Shown: piece by piece, positions 1 to 8,681 of the stretch
Position numbering within the stretch: the first letter of the stretch is position 1
Layout: the number at the start of each line of letters is the position of its first letter
Assembly: GCF_004342115.1 (NCBI RefSeq)
Contig: NZ_SMAC01000002.1
Location: 1 to 64,000, forward strand
Reading direction: 5' to 3'
DNA: 64,000 bases
Source of the DNA: Mannheimia haemolytica
GTDB lineage: Bacteria; Pseudomonadota; Gammaproteobacteria; Enterobacterales; Pasteurellaceae
Notes under the pieces: model-generated
Told to the model about the DNA's origin: nothing
The model's database searches: none
Seen by the model: only the letters and a program-made list of their open reading frames with translations
Translations under genes and position numbers: made by a program

Positions 1-200
1 CGATTTTTTAAGTTGGGAACGCGTCTATTTTGATTCAGCAATGCTTCAACACCACCTTGCTCAACCGCTTGTTGATAACGATAGAATGTATCTCGACTCA
101 TCCCCATCACCTTACAGGCTTGAGAGATATTGCCCAGTTCTTCTGCTAAATTTAATAAACCGGTCTTGTGTTTAATAAGGGGATTGTTAGAATAAAACAT
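1..200 (-). CDS. Transposase N-terminal fragment, IS481-like
   Basis: The visible 66 residues begin MFYSNNPLIKHKTGLLNLAE and contain a helix-turn-helix typical of transposases (SQACKVMGMSRDTFYRYQ), followed by the start of a linker (NRRVPNLKN). This is the DNA-binding part that recognises the terminal repeats; the DDE catalytic domain would lie left of the window. ATG at 198-200 is the only reasonable start. Partial at the window edge, so intactness cannot be judged. Confidence 0.6.
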   Translation of the reverse strand, partial: MFYSNNPLIKHKTGLLNLAEELGNISQACKVMGMSRDTFYRYQQAVEQGGVEALLNQNRRVPNLKN

Positions 201-302
201 GAGAGTTTCTTTTTTGTTTAGATTGATTTTTGACACTCATATTCTAAACGGGAAACTCTCACTTTTTAGAGTGAATTGTCAGATCAAGTCTGATCTTCTA
301 CA
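1..302 (-). mobile_element. End of an IS481-like insertion sequence (runs off the left edge)
   Basis: The reverse strand starts with TGTAGAAGATCAG, contains the palindrome AGATCA-GACT-TGATCT (283-298), and leads into a transposase start at 200. The DUF262 gene that follows loses its reading frame exactly at this edge, so the boundary is set near 302. The other end and any target-site duplication lie outside the window. Assignment to IS481 rests on recollection of the transposase N-terminus and is not certain. Confidence 0.6.
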
Positions 303-1074
303 GATAATTTTTATCCGAGCTAGCACCTTTGAATGTATCGAGTTCTTTATTCGTGAATTTTTCTGCTGTTTGATATTTTTGCCAACGGCGTAATCTAAAT
401 AACGTCTCACTGATGATTTCTTTTAAATCAGCAATCTCAGCTTCTACTGCTTGCTCCCAATTCTCTACACATTGATAAATCGTCTCTTTATCTGCTTTAA
501 GTTCTCTTAAATGATACGCTTTTAATAGATCGTAAGGTGCAAGCGATTTTCCTCTTGCATTTTGAGCATCAAAAAATTGGAAAGCCTCGTCAATATCCCC
601 TAATTCAATATAAACAAACTCGCAAGTTTCTAAAATATAGGTAGCAAATTCCTGTTTATCTTGTACTCTATCTCGAATAAATTGTTCTACTGCAACCTTA
701 TTTTTTATAAGATTATCCGCACTAATACTATGTGAGAGCTTTTCAGATAAAAGTGGAAAAGTGTTATCATTGCTCAATAAAAATAAAATTAAAGAAAGGC
801 TAATTAAACGTTGTTGTCCATCAACTATATCGAATTTTGTTTTAGACTCACTATTCTCATCTTTACCTGTATATGTATGGATAACAACCGAACCTACTCG
901 ATAAACTTTCTTACCATTTTCAAAATGAAAATAGAGATCGTTTAATAATTGGGTAATATGTTTTACCGACCACTTATAAGGGCGCTGATAATCAGGAATA
1001 GATAATTTCGTTCTTACAACATCTTCAATTTTTCTAATTTCCGCAATTTCTTTTTCTGTATTATTTTGGCTCAT
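298..1074 (-). pseudogene. DUF262 (GmrS-like) protein, truncated by an insertion sequence
   Basis: The 258-residue product carries the DUF262 hallmarks PDYQRPYKW (residues 27-35) and DGQQR (85-89), which form the ParB/Srx-like nucleotide-binding nuclease fold of GmrSD-type modification-dependent restriction proteins. Family members usually continue for several hundred residues into a DUF1524/HNH nuclease half, which is absent here. The final codons CTG TAG run into the first bases of the insertion sequence, so the stop is supplied by the IS. The ATG at 1074 is preferred over an upstream in-frame ATG because AAGGA lies just in front of it. Probably non-functional unless the N-terminal part works alone. 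Confidence 0.75.
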
Positions 1075-1149
1075 TTCAGATCCTTTATTACAATATTTCA
1101 ATGTTTTTATTGTAGCAAAATTTGCAAAGTCTTGGTGAATTTAGACCGC

Positions 1150-1971
1150 TTATAAGCATTCCTCAATCCCCTGCAACGCCTCTAATCCCCCCATTTCCAA
1201 ACTTAAAAAGTGCATTTTGGGTACGCCGGCATCTATTGGGTTGATGCGGATTAAACCACCTTTTTTCTGCTTGGCGGTGCGTTCGGAAAAATTACGCACA
1301 GTTGGTACGACTTTGCCTGCACCAATTTCAATCACCACAGGGCGTTGGGCTTTGCGTAGCCATTCATCTAACAGTGTCTCTTTAGTAAGTTGGTAGCCTT
1401 CGGCATAACTCCAATCATTAAACATCAGTACATTTTGGCGGGCTAATCCTCCGCAGTCAGGGCAAGTTGGTGGTTCGCTCAATACAAGGCAATGTTCATC
1501 GTCAGTTACAGGTTGATAGTCGTACGCCCACCACGATTTATTTTTGCAATTTGCCAAACATTGCAAATGGTCTAGCGTGCCGTGGCATTCGTAAATCCGA
1601 TCCTCCGAAAAACCGGCTTTGCGGAAATGCCCGTCCACATTGCTGGTGAAGACGAAATAGCCGTGTTGTTTGCTTTCCGCCCAGCGTTTGAGAATGGCAT
1701 AGCCTTGGTGCGGTTCGGCTTGGCGGTATTGATTTAGGCGATGGGCATAGAACCATTTTGCCAACTCAGGGCGTTCCTGATAGGCAAGCGGTGTGGCAAT
1801 CTGCATAAATTGCAAATTAAATTTTTTGAGCGGTGGGTAGGAATTCCATAACCCTCCCACGCTACGGAAATCGGGCAAGCCACTGTCCACCGACATTCCA
1901 GCCCCTGCGGTAATTAAAATGCCGTCTGCATTGCGGATTAATTCAGCGGCATAATGGAAATCGTTTTTCAT
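1150..1971 (-). CDS. Sir2-family NAD-dependent protein deacylase
   Basis: The 273-residue protein has the Sir2 Rossmann motif GAGMS (23-27) with DFRS (34-37), the NAD-site motif TSNVD (109-113), a catalytic-type His130 in ECHG, and a four-cysteine zinc ribbon (Cys138, Cys142, Cys170, Cys173). It should remove acyl groups from lysine side chains with NAD as co-substrate in the cytoplasm. GGAG precedes the start. All key residues are present, so it is probably active. It is not obviously a defence-type SIR2 NADase, because those generally lack the zinc ribbon. It stands alone between two broken genes. Confidence 0.85.
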   Translation of the reverse strand: MKNDFHYAAELIRNADGILITAGAGMSVDSGLPDFRSVGGLWNSYPPLKKFNLQFMQIATPLAYQERPELAKWFYAHRLNQYRQAEPHQGYAILKRWAESKQHGYFVFTSNVDGHFRKAGFSEDRIYECHGTLDHLQCLANCKNKSWWAYDYQPVTDDEHCLVLSEPPTCPDCGGLARQNVLMFNDWSYAEGYQLTKETLLDEWLRKAQRPVVIEIGAGKVVPTVRNFSERTAKQKKGGLIRINPIDAGVPKMHFLSLEMGGLEALQGIEECL

Positions 1972-2032
1972 TTTTTTCTCCTCTGTTTTATGCGGATTTT
2001 AAGCACCAATGCGACAAATAATGTCGTTTTAA

Positions 2033-2779
2033 TTACACAATTTCACAAATCACCGCAGAAAAATCGTCATACAAGCGGTGCATTTTTACCATTTTTCTGC
2101 AAATTTGCAGACGATGAGACGGGCTTTCGTATCCGTCCTAAATCGCCTGAATAGCTTCTGGGGCGAGTTGTTCGTGCAAACCGTCAGAACAGAGCAAAAT
2201 GCTCTCGCCTTTTTCCAGTTGAAATTCGGCTATATGAATGCGGAAATCATCGGCGTCAAAATCGGCAACAATACAATCGGTTAAGCCGTTATACATTGAG
2301 GCATAGTTGCTCCCTTCCTTAACCAAGCCTTTCTGTTTCATTTCAGCCAGTATGGTGTGATCAAAACTCAGTTGTTGCCACTCCCCGTTTGCCGTAATTT
2401 TATAGGCTCGACTGTCGCCCACATTAACCATACGCCCTCTGCCGTTATGGTGTAATTCACAAGCAACAAAAGTGCAAGAAGCACCAAAATAATCTTTCGC
2501 TAATTTTTCGCAAAAATCGCCGTGAGCCTGTCGCAACCATTGGCTATCAAGGGATTGGCATTGGCTGAGTAACGCCATTAAATAATGTGAGGCAAGATGA
2601 TTTCGAGGGTGGCTGGAAACGCCGTCCGCAACCCCAAAAATTACTTTGTCGTTATCCAGCAGATAACTCTCGGCATTTTTAAGTTGCCATTGGTACACCG
2701 CTTTGCCGTTAAACAGTGCATCTTGATTTTTCTGGTGCTGATTGCCGGCTTGTTGGCAGAAAGTAAGTTGAAAAGGCAT
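2033..2779 (-). pseudogene. PP2C-type Ser/Thr protein phosphatase interrupted by an in-frame TAG
   Basis: The first 213 codons give a PP2C phosphatase with metal-binding DGVSSH (52-57), GDSR (121-124) and CSDG (197-200). A TAG at 2138-2140 then stops translation. Reading the same frame beyond it gives 34 more residues ending YDDFSAVICEIV, the expected last strand and metal-coordinating Asp pair of the fold, before a TAA at 2033-2035. A full protein of about 248 residues is the normal family size. The simplest explanation is a single nonsense substitution (for example TGG or CAG to TAG); suppression cannot be excluded. AGGA precedes the start. Partner kinase or FHA genes often seen with such phosphatases are not next to it. 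Confidence 0.8.
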
Positions 2780-3025
2780 TGGTTATTCCTGTTTATGAAA
2801 AAGAGCGTAAAAAAACAGGCTAATGGAGAGAATTAAAAGTCTGAAAAATGCCAAAAAGCAAGAAAATTAGTTTAAATTTCAACCACTAGAAAAATTCGAA
2901 TCGTTCATCAATAGACAGTAAGAATATCTGATTGAAAGAGTTGTATTTATGATAAAGGTCTGTTTAGGGAGGAGCGGTCGATACTATTTAGCAAAAATTC
3001 CCACAAAACCGACCGCTTGTTTAGC

Positions 3026-3988
3026 TTATTTTAGCGCTTCTTTCTCGATATCCCAAATATCTTCGCCAAATTTGCGTAGCCACCAGGTTAGCATATCATT
3101 ATCAGCGACTATGGCTTGAATACGGTAGTGAGTTTCACTCTCCTCGAGAATTTTTTGATCTTTGGCAAGCGGTGTTTCGGTTAAATGGAAACCGGCGTCT
3201 CTGCTAATCGAAAAGGTAAGGCTAGCTTTTTCGCCATTGCCAAAACCGAGGTGTCCGGCATCTTGGTAGGCTTGCAAATTAAAATCTTTCGGGCGTTCAA
3301 AACTAAAAGTAGAAATCTCCGCTTTACGAATGCGGTGAAGAGCCAACAGGCGGTTGTCGTCAAACCCTTCGTAACGGCAGACCAAATAAATGCTCGCACC
3401 TTGTTGTGAAATCGCCAACGGCATAATTGTCGCTTGGTGTTTTTTGCCGTGCTGGTTCTGATATTCGATCTTTAACAACTTATTTTGAAATAAGGCTTGG
3501 CTTACGGAATTAAAAATCTCTTCTTTAATTTTTGCAGGGATCAGCGGTAGGCTGGTTGGCGTGGAGCAAACTTTATTTAGCCATTGGTATTCGGGCTTGT
3601 CTTTCGCCCCGGAAACCATTCTGTCTGCCTGCTCAAAAAAGGGTTTCATTGATGCCATTAAATTTGCGGGTAACAGATATTTCAGCTGTTGCTCGGCAAG
3701 TTTTAGCAGTAATGATTGTTGTTCGTTGAGAATCGGCAATGCCAGCCCCTCTGAGCGGATTTTCCAGCTATAACCAAAGGGTTTGCTCCGCTCATCGCAT
3801 TCAATATCAAAATGCTCGCATAACATTTTGAGCGAACGCTGAACAGTGCGAATATCCCGTTCAAAGCCGGCATCTAATAGCTGTTGGTGCAAACTTTTAG
3901 CATCAATTTTAGCGGGTAATTTGGGGATACGGCGTAGGATTTCCAGTTGCAATAGGGTTGCATCAATATCACTTGGGCGCTTTGCCAT
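3026..3988 (-). CDS. WYL-domain transcriptional regulator (YafY/CapW-like)
   Basis: The 320-residue protein has an N-terminal winged helix-turn-helix (around RDIRTVQRSLKML), a middle segment with a conserved LALPILNEQQSLLLKLAE stretch, and a WYL-type ligand-binding domain (around KIEYQNQHGKKHQATIMPLA and ALHRIRKAE). Such regulators sense nucleic acid or nucleotide ligands and often repress defence genes, CapW of CBASS being the named example. The ATG at 3988 is chosen over an upstream ATG because GGAGATTTT directly precedes it. No defence operon adjoins it apart from the damaged DUF262 and PP2C genes, so its target is unknown. Confidence 0.8.
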   Translation of the reverse strand: MAKRPSDIDATLLQLEILRRIPKLPAKIDAKSLHQQLLDAGFERDIRTVQRSLKMLCEHFDIECDERSKPFGYSWKIRSEGLALPILNEQQSLLLKLAEQQLKYLLPANLMASMKPFFEQADRMVSGAKDKPEYQWLNKVCSTPTSLPLIPAKIKEEIFNSVSQALFQNKLLKIEYQNQHGKKHQATIMPLAISQQGASIYLVCRYEGFDDNRLLALHRIRKAEISTFSFERPKDFNLQAYQDAGHLGFGNGEKASLTFSISRDAGFHLTETPLAKDQKILEESETHYRIQAIVADNDMLTWWLRKFGEDIWDIEKEALK

Positions 3989-4243
3989 AAAATCTCCTTG
4001 CAGCATTTTTTCAGCGATTATAGCAAGAAGCTACGGTCGTTTTGCAAAAAATGTGGTAAAACGACCGCTTGTTTTTTTAAAGATTTTTAGCTATCAAAGC
4101 CAAATAGCAGAAACAGTTGCAACTTTTATGAACCAAATCTCATTACTAGAAACGATCATTGCTCCATTTCTTGCAAAATTCGACCGCTTGCTTAACTTCA
4201 GCTATAATTCATCTTTTTAAAATAAGCAAAAACAGGAACGACA

Positions 4244-5342
4244 ATGTTTGAATTAAACCCAATTAAAAACCAACTAACTGATTTAAGCGAGCGCACCGCG
4301 GTGATCAGGGGGTATCTTTGACTTTGAGCATAAAGTCGAACGCTTAGAAGAGGTCAATGCCGAGCTGGAACAACCCGATGTATGGAACAAGCCGGAAAAA
4401 GCACAAGCGCTTGGTAAAGAGCGGGCAATGTTGGAGCAGATCGTCAATACGATTAAAGCCTTAGAGCAAGGGATTGAAGATGTTGAAGGGTTGATTGAGC
4501 TGGCGGTGGAAGCAGAAGATCAGGATACCTTCAATGAAGCCCAAGTGGAAGCAGACGAATTAGAGAAAAAACTTGCCGATTTAGAATTTAAGCGGATGTT
4601 CAGCGGCCCACACGACAGTGCCGATTGCTATTTGGATTTGCAAGCCGGTTCGGGTGGAACGGAAGCTCAGGACTGGACAGAAATGTTACTGCGTATGTAT
4701 TTGCGTTGGGCAGAGAGCAAAGGGTTTAAAGCCGAACTAATGGAAGCCTCAGACGGTGATGTGGCAGGGATTAAATCCGCCACCGTGAAAATTTCCGGCG
4801 ACTATGCTTACGGCTGGTTCAGAACCGAAACGGGTATTCACCGCTTGGTGCGTAAAAGCCCGTTTGATGCCAATAACGGTCGTCATACCTCGTTCTCGGC
4901 GGCTTTCGTTTATCCGGAAGTCGATGACGATATTGATATTGAAATCAACCCTGCGGATTTGCGGATTGATGTGTATCGTGCCTCAGGGGCGGGTGGTCAG
5001 CACGTCAATAAAACCGAATCGGCGGTGCGAATTACCCATATACCGAGCGGCATTGTGGTGCAGTGCCAGAACGGTCGTTCACAACATCAAAATAAAGATC
5101 AGGCGATGAAACAGCTTAAAGCGAAGCTATATGAGCTGGAAATGAGCAAGAAAAATGCGGAAAAACAGGCGATGGAAGACAACAAATCCGACATCGGCTG
5201 GGGCAGCCAGATCCGCTCTTATGTGCTAGACGATTCACGGATTAAAGACCACCGTACCGGTGTGGAACATCGCACCACCCAACAAGTGCTGGACGGTGAT
5301 TTGGATAAATTTGTCGAAGCAAGCTTAAAGGCAGGATTGTAA
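4244..5342 (+). CDS. prfB: Peptide chain release factor 2, with programmed +1 frameshift
   Basis: RF2 ends translation at UGA and UAA. The protein is encoded as 4244-4318 joined to 4320-5342, giving 365 residues, the size of the E. coli protein. Codon 26 is an in-frame TGA (4319-4321) after CTT; skipping T4319 restores the frame. The catalytic GGQ loop ([16 protein letters not shown]) and the SPF stop-codon recognition tripeptide ([12 protein letters not shown]) are both present. This is not a broken gene: low RF2 makes the ribosome pause at TGA and shift, so RF2 controls its own synthesis. lysS does not follow, unlike in E. coli. Confidence 0.97.
4307..4322 (+). promoter_or_regulatory. prfB: RF2 autoregulatory frameshift site
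   Basis: AGGGGGTATCTTTGAC contains an internal Shine-Dalgarno-like AGGGGG three bases before the slippery CTT-TGA-C, the same arrangement as in E. coli prfB. The stop codon is the weak-context TGA followed by C. Position, spacing and sequence together make this essentially certain. Confidence 0.96.
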
Positions 5343-5361
5343 TTTCATTTCCATTGATGAT

Positions 5362-5385
5362 AGTACCAGCGTCCACGCTGGTACT
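5362..5385. terminator. Perfect 11-bp hairpin after prfB
   Basis: AGTACCAGCGT and ACGCTGGTACT are exact inverted copies separated by CC and followed by TTTATT. It can act as the prfB terminator, but resembles dispersed palindromic repeats more than a classical T-tract terminator. Confidence 0.6.
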
Positions 5386-5444
5386 TTATTGATAATCTAC
5401 GGTACAAGCAAAAGACACTCGTGCCATCATTTAAGGCAAACATT

Positions 5445-6425
5445 ATGCTTTTCGACTCTATCCAATTTAGCATTGGCGTTACCTTACCAACCATTTTGTT
5501 AATGCTGTTCGGTATTTTTCCACGCAGACGAAAATTTATTGACGATACCTTTTGCAATATGGCATCAAAGGTGGTATTTAATTTTACCCTGCCACCGATG
5601 ATTTTCTTGAATATGCTAAAAAGCCCGTTAGATTTCTCCAGCCAAATCAACCTGATCTCGACCGGAGTCGGCGGTTCGATTTTGATCTATTTATGGGCGG
5701 AATGGTGGGCGGCTCGACATATTGAAAACCGCCGTTATCGTTGTATTTTCACTCAAGGCACTTTCCGTACCAATGCGGCGATTTTAGGCATTGCCTTAAT
5801 TCTCAATGCTTATGGCGATAAAGCTCTCGCTGCCGCTTCAGTTTATATTTCGTGCTTGGTGATTACCTTTAATGTGCTTGCAGTGATTACCCTCACTTCA
5901 TCGTTAAGCGAGAAAAAAGTGAATTTTGGCAGATTAATATTGTCGATATTGAGAAATCCGCTGATTCTAGCCGTCATTGCAGGCTTAACTTTTAACTATT
6001 TTGAATTAAGCCACCAAATTCCAACCCCGCTTGAGTCTGCTGGTAAATTAATGGCGAGCCTGACACTACCATTAGCACTTATCTGCACCGGAGCAAGCAT
6101 TAATTTCAAACAGTTGAAACAATTTAATCAAGGAGTGGAAAGCACCATCAATAAAATTGTGCTGTTTTCTGCCTCGATTCGGCTGATTTTTGCTCCAATT
6201 TTCTTGCTACTACTCGGGAAATTTGTGTTTCAACTTCCGCCGATGGAACTAGGCATTGTCTTTGTGGCTGCTTCTGCTCCCGTTGCTTCAGCCACCTACG
6301 CAATGACACGCAACTATGGCGGAGACGGCGAGGCAGCCGCAAATCTGATCGGCATTACGACTCTCGGCTCAATGTTTAGTGCCAGCATCGGCTTATTTTT
6401 ATTAAGACAAATCGGCTGGGTTTAG
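5445..6425 (+). CDS. AEC-family (auxin efflux carrier-like) membrane transporter
   Basis: A 326-residue, very hydrophobic protein with about ten predicted membrane segments in two halves around a central polar loop (SLSEKKVNFGRL). The first half has the AEC-like pattern TLPTILLMLFGIF, the second GVESTINKIVLFSASIRL and APVASATYAMTRNYGGDGEAAA. AEC proteins move organic anions such as malonate, malate or aromatic compounds across the inner membrane; the substrate cannot be read from sequence. The ATG at 5445 is preferred to an upstream ATG because AAGG lies eight bases in front. Confidence 0.8.
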   Translation: MLFDSIQFSIGVTLPTILLMLFGIFPRRRKFIDDTFCNMASKVVFNFTLPPMIFLNMLKSPLDFSSQINLISTGVGGSILIYLWAEWWAARHIENRRYRCIFTQGTFRTNAAILGIALILNAYGDKALAAASVYISCLVITFNVLAVITLTSSLSEKKVNFGRLILSILRNPLILAVIAGLTFNYFELSHQIPTPLESAGKLMASLTLPLALICTGASINFKQLKQFNQGVESTINKIVLFSASIRLIFAPIFLLLLGKFVFQLPPMELGIVFVAASAPVASATYAMTRNYGGDGEAAANLIGITTLGSMFSASIGLFLLRQIGWV

Positions 6426-6446
6426 CCAATTTATTGAAGGAAAAAT

Positions 6447-7532
6447 ATGGAATATCGTTACTACATTACCACCGCCCTTGTGATTGCGGTGTTACAACTC
6501 TTTTTATTCAACTTTGCAAAGACTGTCAGCTGGTTATTTAATTTATCAAGTAAAAACCGTAAAACAGTTGGTATTCTCACTTTCTTAGTCGCAAACGGAT
6601 TAGTGATTTTGCATCTTACTCGTACTTTTGCGCTATTTAGAATAATGGCATTCATATTGGTATTGTTACTTTTTGCATTTTTTATCAGTTTTTTCACCGC
6701 TTGTATTTACAAAATATTCAACGGCAATACTACCGTCAATCGCTGGCTGAAAATCGCCTACCCATTTGCATTCTTTGGCTTACTTGGGCTTGGCTATTAC
6801 AACGCTTATACCCCAACAGTAGTACATTATTCGGTGAAATTGGATAAACCATTAGAGAAACCGCTTCGCATTGGTATGGCAAGCGATCTGCATTTAGGAA
6901 AACTGTTCGGAACCAAGCAACTTGACCAACTGGCAGAGATTTTCAACCAGCAAAAAGTCGATCTGATTTTATTGCCGGGCGATATTATGGACGACAATAC
7001 CGAAGTTTATGTTGCCGATAAAATGCAGCCTCATTTAGCCAAATTAAAAGCTCCTCTTGGCGTGTATGCTACCCTTGGCAATCACGACTTTTTTGGGGCT
7101 CAAGAAACGATTGCAAAAGAAATTACCGACGCCGGTATTACTGTTTTATGGGATCAAACGGCCGAAATTAACGGAAAATTTACCCTTATTGGGCGTAATG
7201 ATGATTTAGTCAAAAATCGTCCTTCTGCCGAACAGCTTTTACAAAACGTGAACACTAAACTACCGGTAATTTTGCTTGACCACCGCCCGACTGAAATTGA
7301 GCAACATGCTAAATTGCCGATTGATATTCAAGTTTCAGGACACGCTCACAAAGGGCAAGTGTTCCCTGCAAGTATTATTACCAAACTGATCTATCGATTA
7401 CATTACGGCTATGAAAAAATCGGCTTCGGGCATTATTTTGTCACCTCCGGCTACGGATTCTGGGGCGTGCCGATGCGGTTAGGCTCACAGTCGGAAGTGA
7501 TGATTATTGATGTGGAAGGGGAAAATCCATAA
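6447..7532 (+). CDS. Membrane-anchored calcineurin-like metallophosphoesterase (YaeI-type)
   Basis: The 361-residue protein starts with about four hydrophobic segments (to residue ~125) and ends in a metallophosphoesterase domain. The two-metal site is visible as SDLHLG, GDIMDD, LGNHDFFG and GHAHKGQVFP. The E. coli relative YaeI is described as a phosphodiesterase acting on lipid-linked substrates; the natural substrate here is unknown. It starts 21 bases after the AEC transporter and is probably cotranscribed with it. AAGGA precedes the ATG. Confidence 0.85.
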   Translation: MEYRYYITTALVIAVLQLFLFNFAKTVSWLFNLSSKNRKTVGILTFLVANGLVILHLTRTFALFRIMAFILVLLLFAFFISFFTACIYKIFNGNTTVNRWLKIAYPFAFFGLLGLGYYNAYTPTVVHYSVKLDKPLEKPLRIGMASDLHLGKLFGTKQLDQLAEIFNQQKVDLILLPGDIMDDNTEVYVADKMQPHLAKLKAPLGVYATLGNHDFFGAQETIAKEITDAGITVLWDQTAEINGKFTLIGRNDDLVKNRPSAEQLLQNVNTKLPVILLDHRPTEIEQHAKLPIDIQVSGHAHKGQVFPASIITKLIYRLHYGYEKIGFGHYFVTSGYGFWGVPMRLGSQSEVMIIDVEGENP

Positions 7533-7539
7533 TTTGATA

Positions 7540-7565
7540 TAGGGGCAAATTATTATTTGCCCCTA
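7540..7565. terminator. Palindromic hairpin, TAGGGGC type
   Basis: TAGGGGCAAAT and ATTTGCCCCTA pair perfectly around a 4-base loop. It lies between the convergent metallophosphoesterase and DUF817 genes and can end both. It belongs to the dispersed TAGGGGC/GCCCCTA palindrome family of this window. Confidence 0.65.
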
Positions 7566-7617
7566 ATTCCACTGAAAATAACTGATGAGTAAAATTTTCG
7601 CCAAAACCCACAGCTTG

Positions 7618-8469
7618 TTAATCGCTCGAGACTCTGACTGTTTGCTTGATATGCTTTAAATGCACAATGATGGTAAAAGTCATCATCACCAATAACGCCC
7701 AAGCACTCCACTTGCTCATATGCACCATAGACCAAGCCCCAAACTGATTCGGGTAGCGCCAAATTCCGGCAAACGTACCGATATTTTCCGCCAACCAAAT
7801 GAAAAAACCTATCAGGAAGAAAGAAAGCAGCAGTGGCATTTTTCGTGTAATGTCATAAGGGGTGAAAAATACAAAAGTACGTGCATACAGCCCTAATGCA
7901 AAAGCGGCAATATACCAACGGTAATCCCCAATGTAATGATGCGTAAAGAAATTCAGGTAAATCATCAGTGCCGTTAAAGTGGCTAACCAATAGGGCAGGT
8001 GGCTTTTAATTTTCAAATCAAACAACCGCCACGCTTGGATAATGTAAGAACCAACTGCTGCATACATAAAACCAGTAAATAATGGCACATTGAACAATTT
8101 AGTATAGGCAAAATCCGGATATGCCCAAGATTGAATATTACTCGATGTTTTAAAGACTTCTAACACAAAACCAACCAAATGAAATAGGCTTATTGCTTTT
8201 AGCTCATCCCACGTTTCCAGCCCCAGTTTCACCATTGCAATTTGCACCACTATGGCAAAAATCAGCAAAATATCATAACGAGGTAAGCCCCATAATCCCG
8301 TTTTTGGTACCGAAAACATCGCAATAAAAAATAATCCCGCAAATAAACAGGCTCTAGCTTCTTTTAACCCAAAGAACCAAAACTCTGTCAACAAACGACT
8401 CGCTCCGCTTAACCTAGCATTAGGTTTATGATTCATTAACCAAGCATCAAATTTATTCAGTCTTTCCAT
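7618..8469 (-). CDS. DUF817 integral membrane protein (YoaT-like)
   Basis: A 283-residue protein with about eight hydrophobic segments and the DUF817 signature near the N-terminus (EFWFFGLKEARACLFAGLFF). It also has a conserved His/Tyr/Trp-rich core (FFTHHYIGDYRWY, residues ~175-187) and an FTPYDI...RKMPLLLSF segment. The function of the family is unknown; B. subtilis YoaT is a member. It faces galT divergently across a 212-bp region, and the reverse strand of the gal promoter region must contain its own promoter. Confidence 0.75.
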   Translation of the reverse strand: MERLNKFDAWLMNHKPNARLSGASRLLTEFWFFGLKEARACLFAGLFFIAMFSVPKTGLWGLPRYDILLIFAIVVQIAMVKLGLETWDELKAISLFHLVGFVLEVFKTSSNIQSWAYPDFAYTKLFNVPLFTGFMYAAVGSYIIQAWRLFDLKIKSHLPYWLATLTALMIYLNFFTHHYIGDYRWYIAAFALGLYARTFVFFTPYDITRKMPLLLSFFLIGFFIWLAENIGTFAGIWRYPNQFGAWSMVHMSKWSAWALLVMMTFTIIVHLKHIKQTVRVSSD

Positions 8470-8608
8470 CTATTTTTGTCTTAATATCTTGCATATTCAT
8501 CTATTCTACCAAAAGCCACATTCAATTCCACGTAAGCTACCTTAAATCGCAAAATGGAGGAAAACTTGCAAAATTTTTCTGAAATTTGACCGCTTGACAT
8601 CATTATTT

Positions 8609-8651
8609 TGTGAGCTATGTCACAGTCATTTTGTCTGACTTTCGCTATACT
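8609..8651 (+). promoter_or_regulatory. CRP-dependent class II promoter of galTKM
   Basis: TGTGA-GCTATG-TCACA (8609-8624) matches both halves of the CRP consensus exactly. A -10 box TATACT lies at 8646-8651. With a start site about seven bases further on, the CRP centre falls near -41.5, the class II position. This predicts cAMP-CRP activation of galactose catabolism. No gal repressor operator was recognised. Confidence 0.8.
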
Positions 8652-8681
8652 CTTTACATAACTAATTTCGAGGAGTTTTAT

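Noticed and set aside
1150..1971. Sir2 gene as a defence NADase
   Set aside because: The complete zinc ribbon and length fit an ordinary deacylase, and no partner effector gene adjoins it.
4244..4321. Early stop in prfB as evidence of a pseudogene
   Set aside because: The motif AGGGGGTATCTTTGAC is the known programmed frameshift site, and the joined product has the exact family length.
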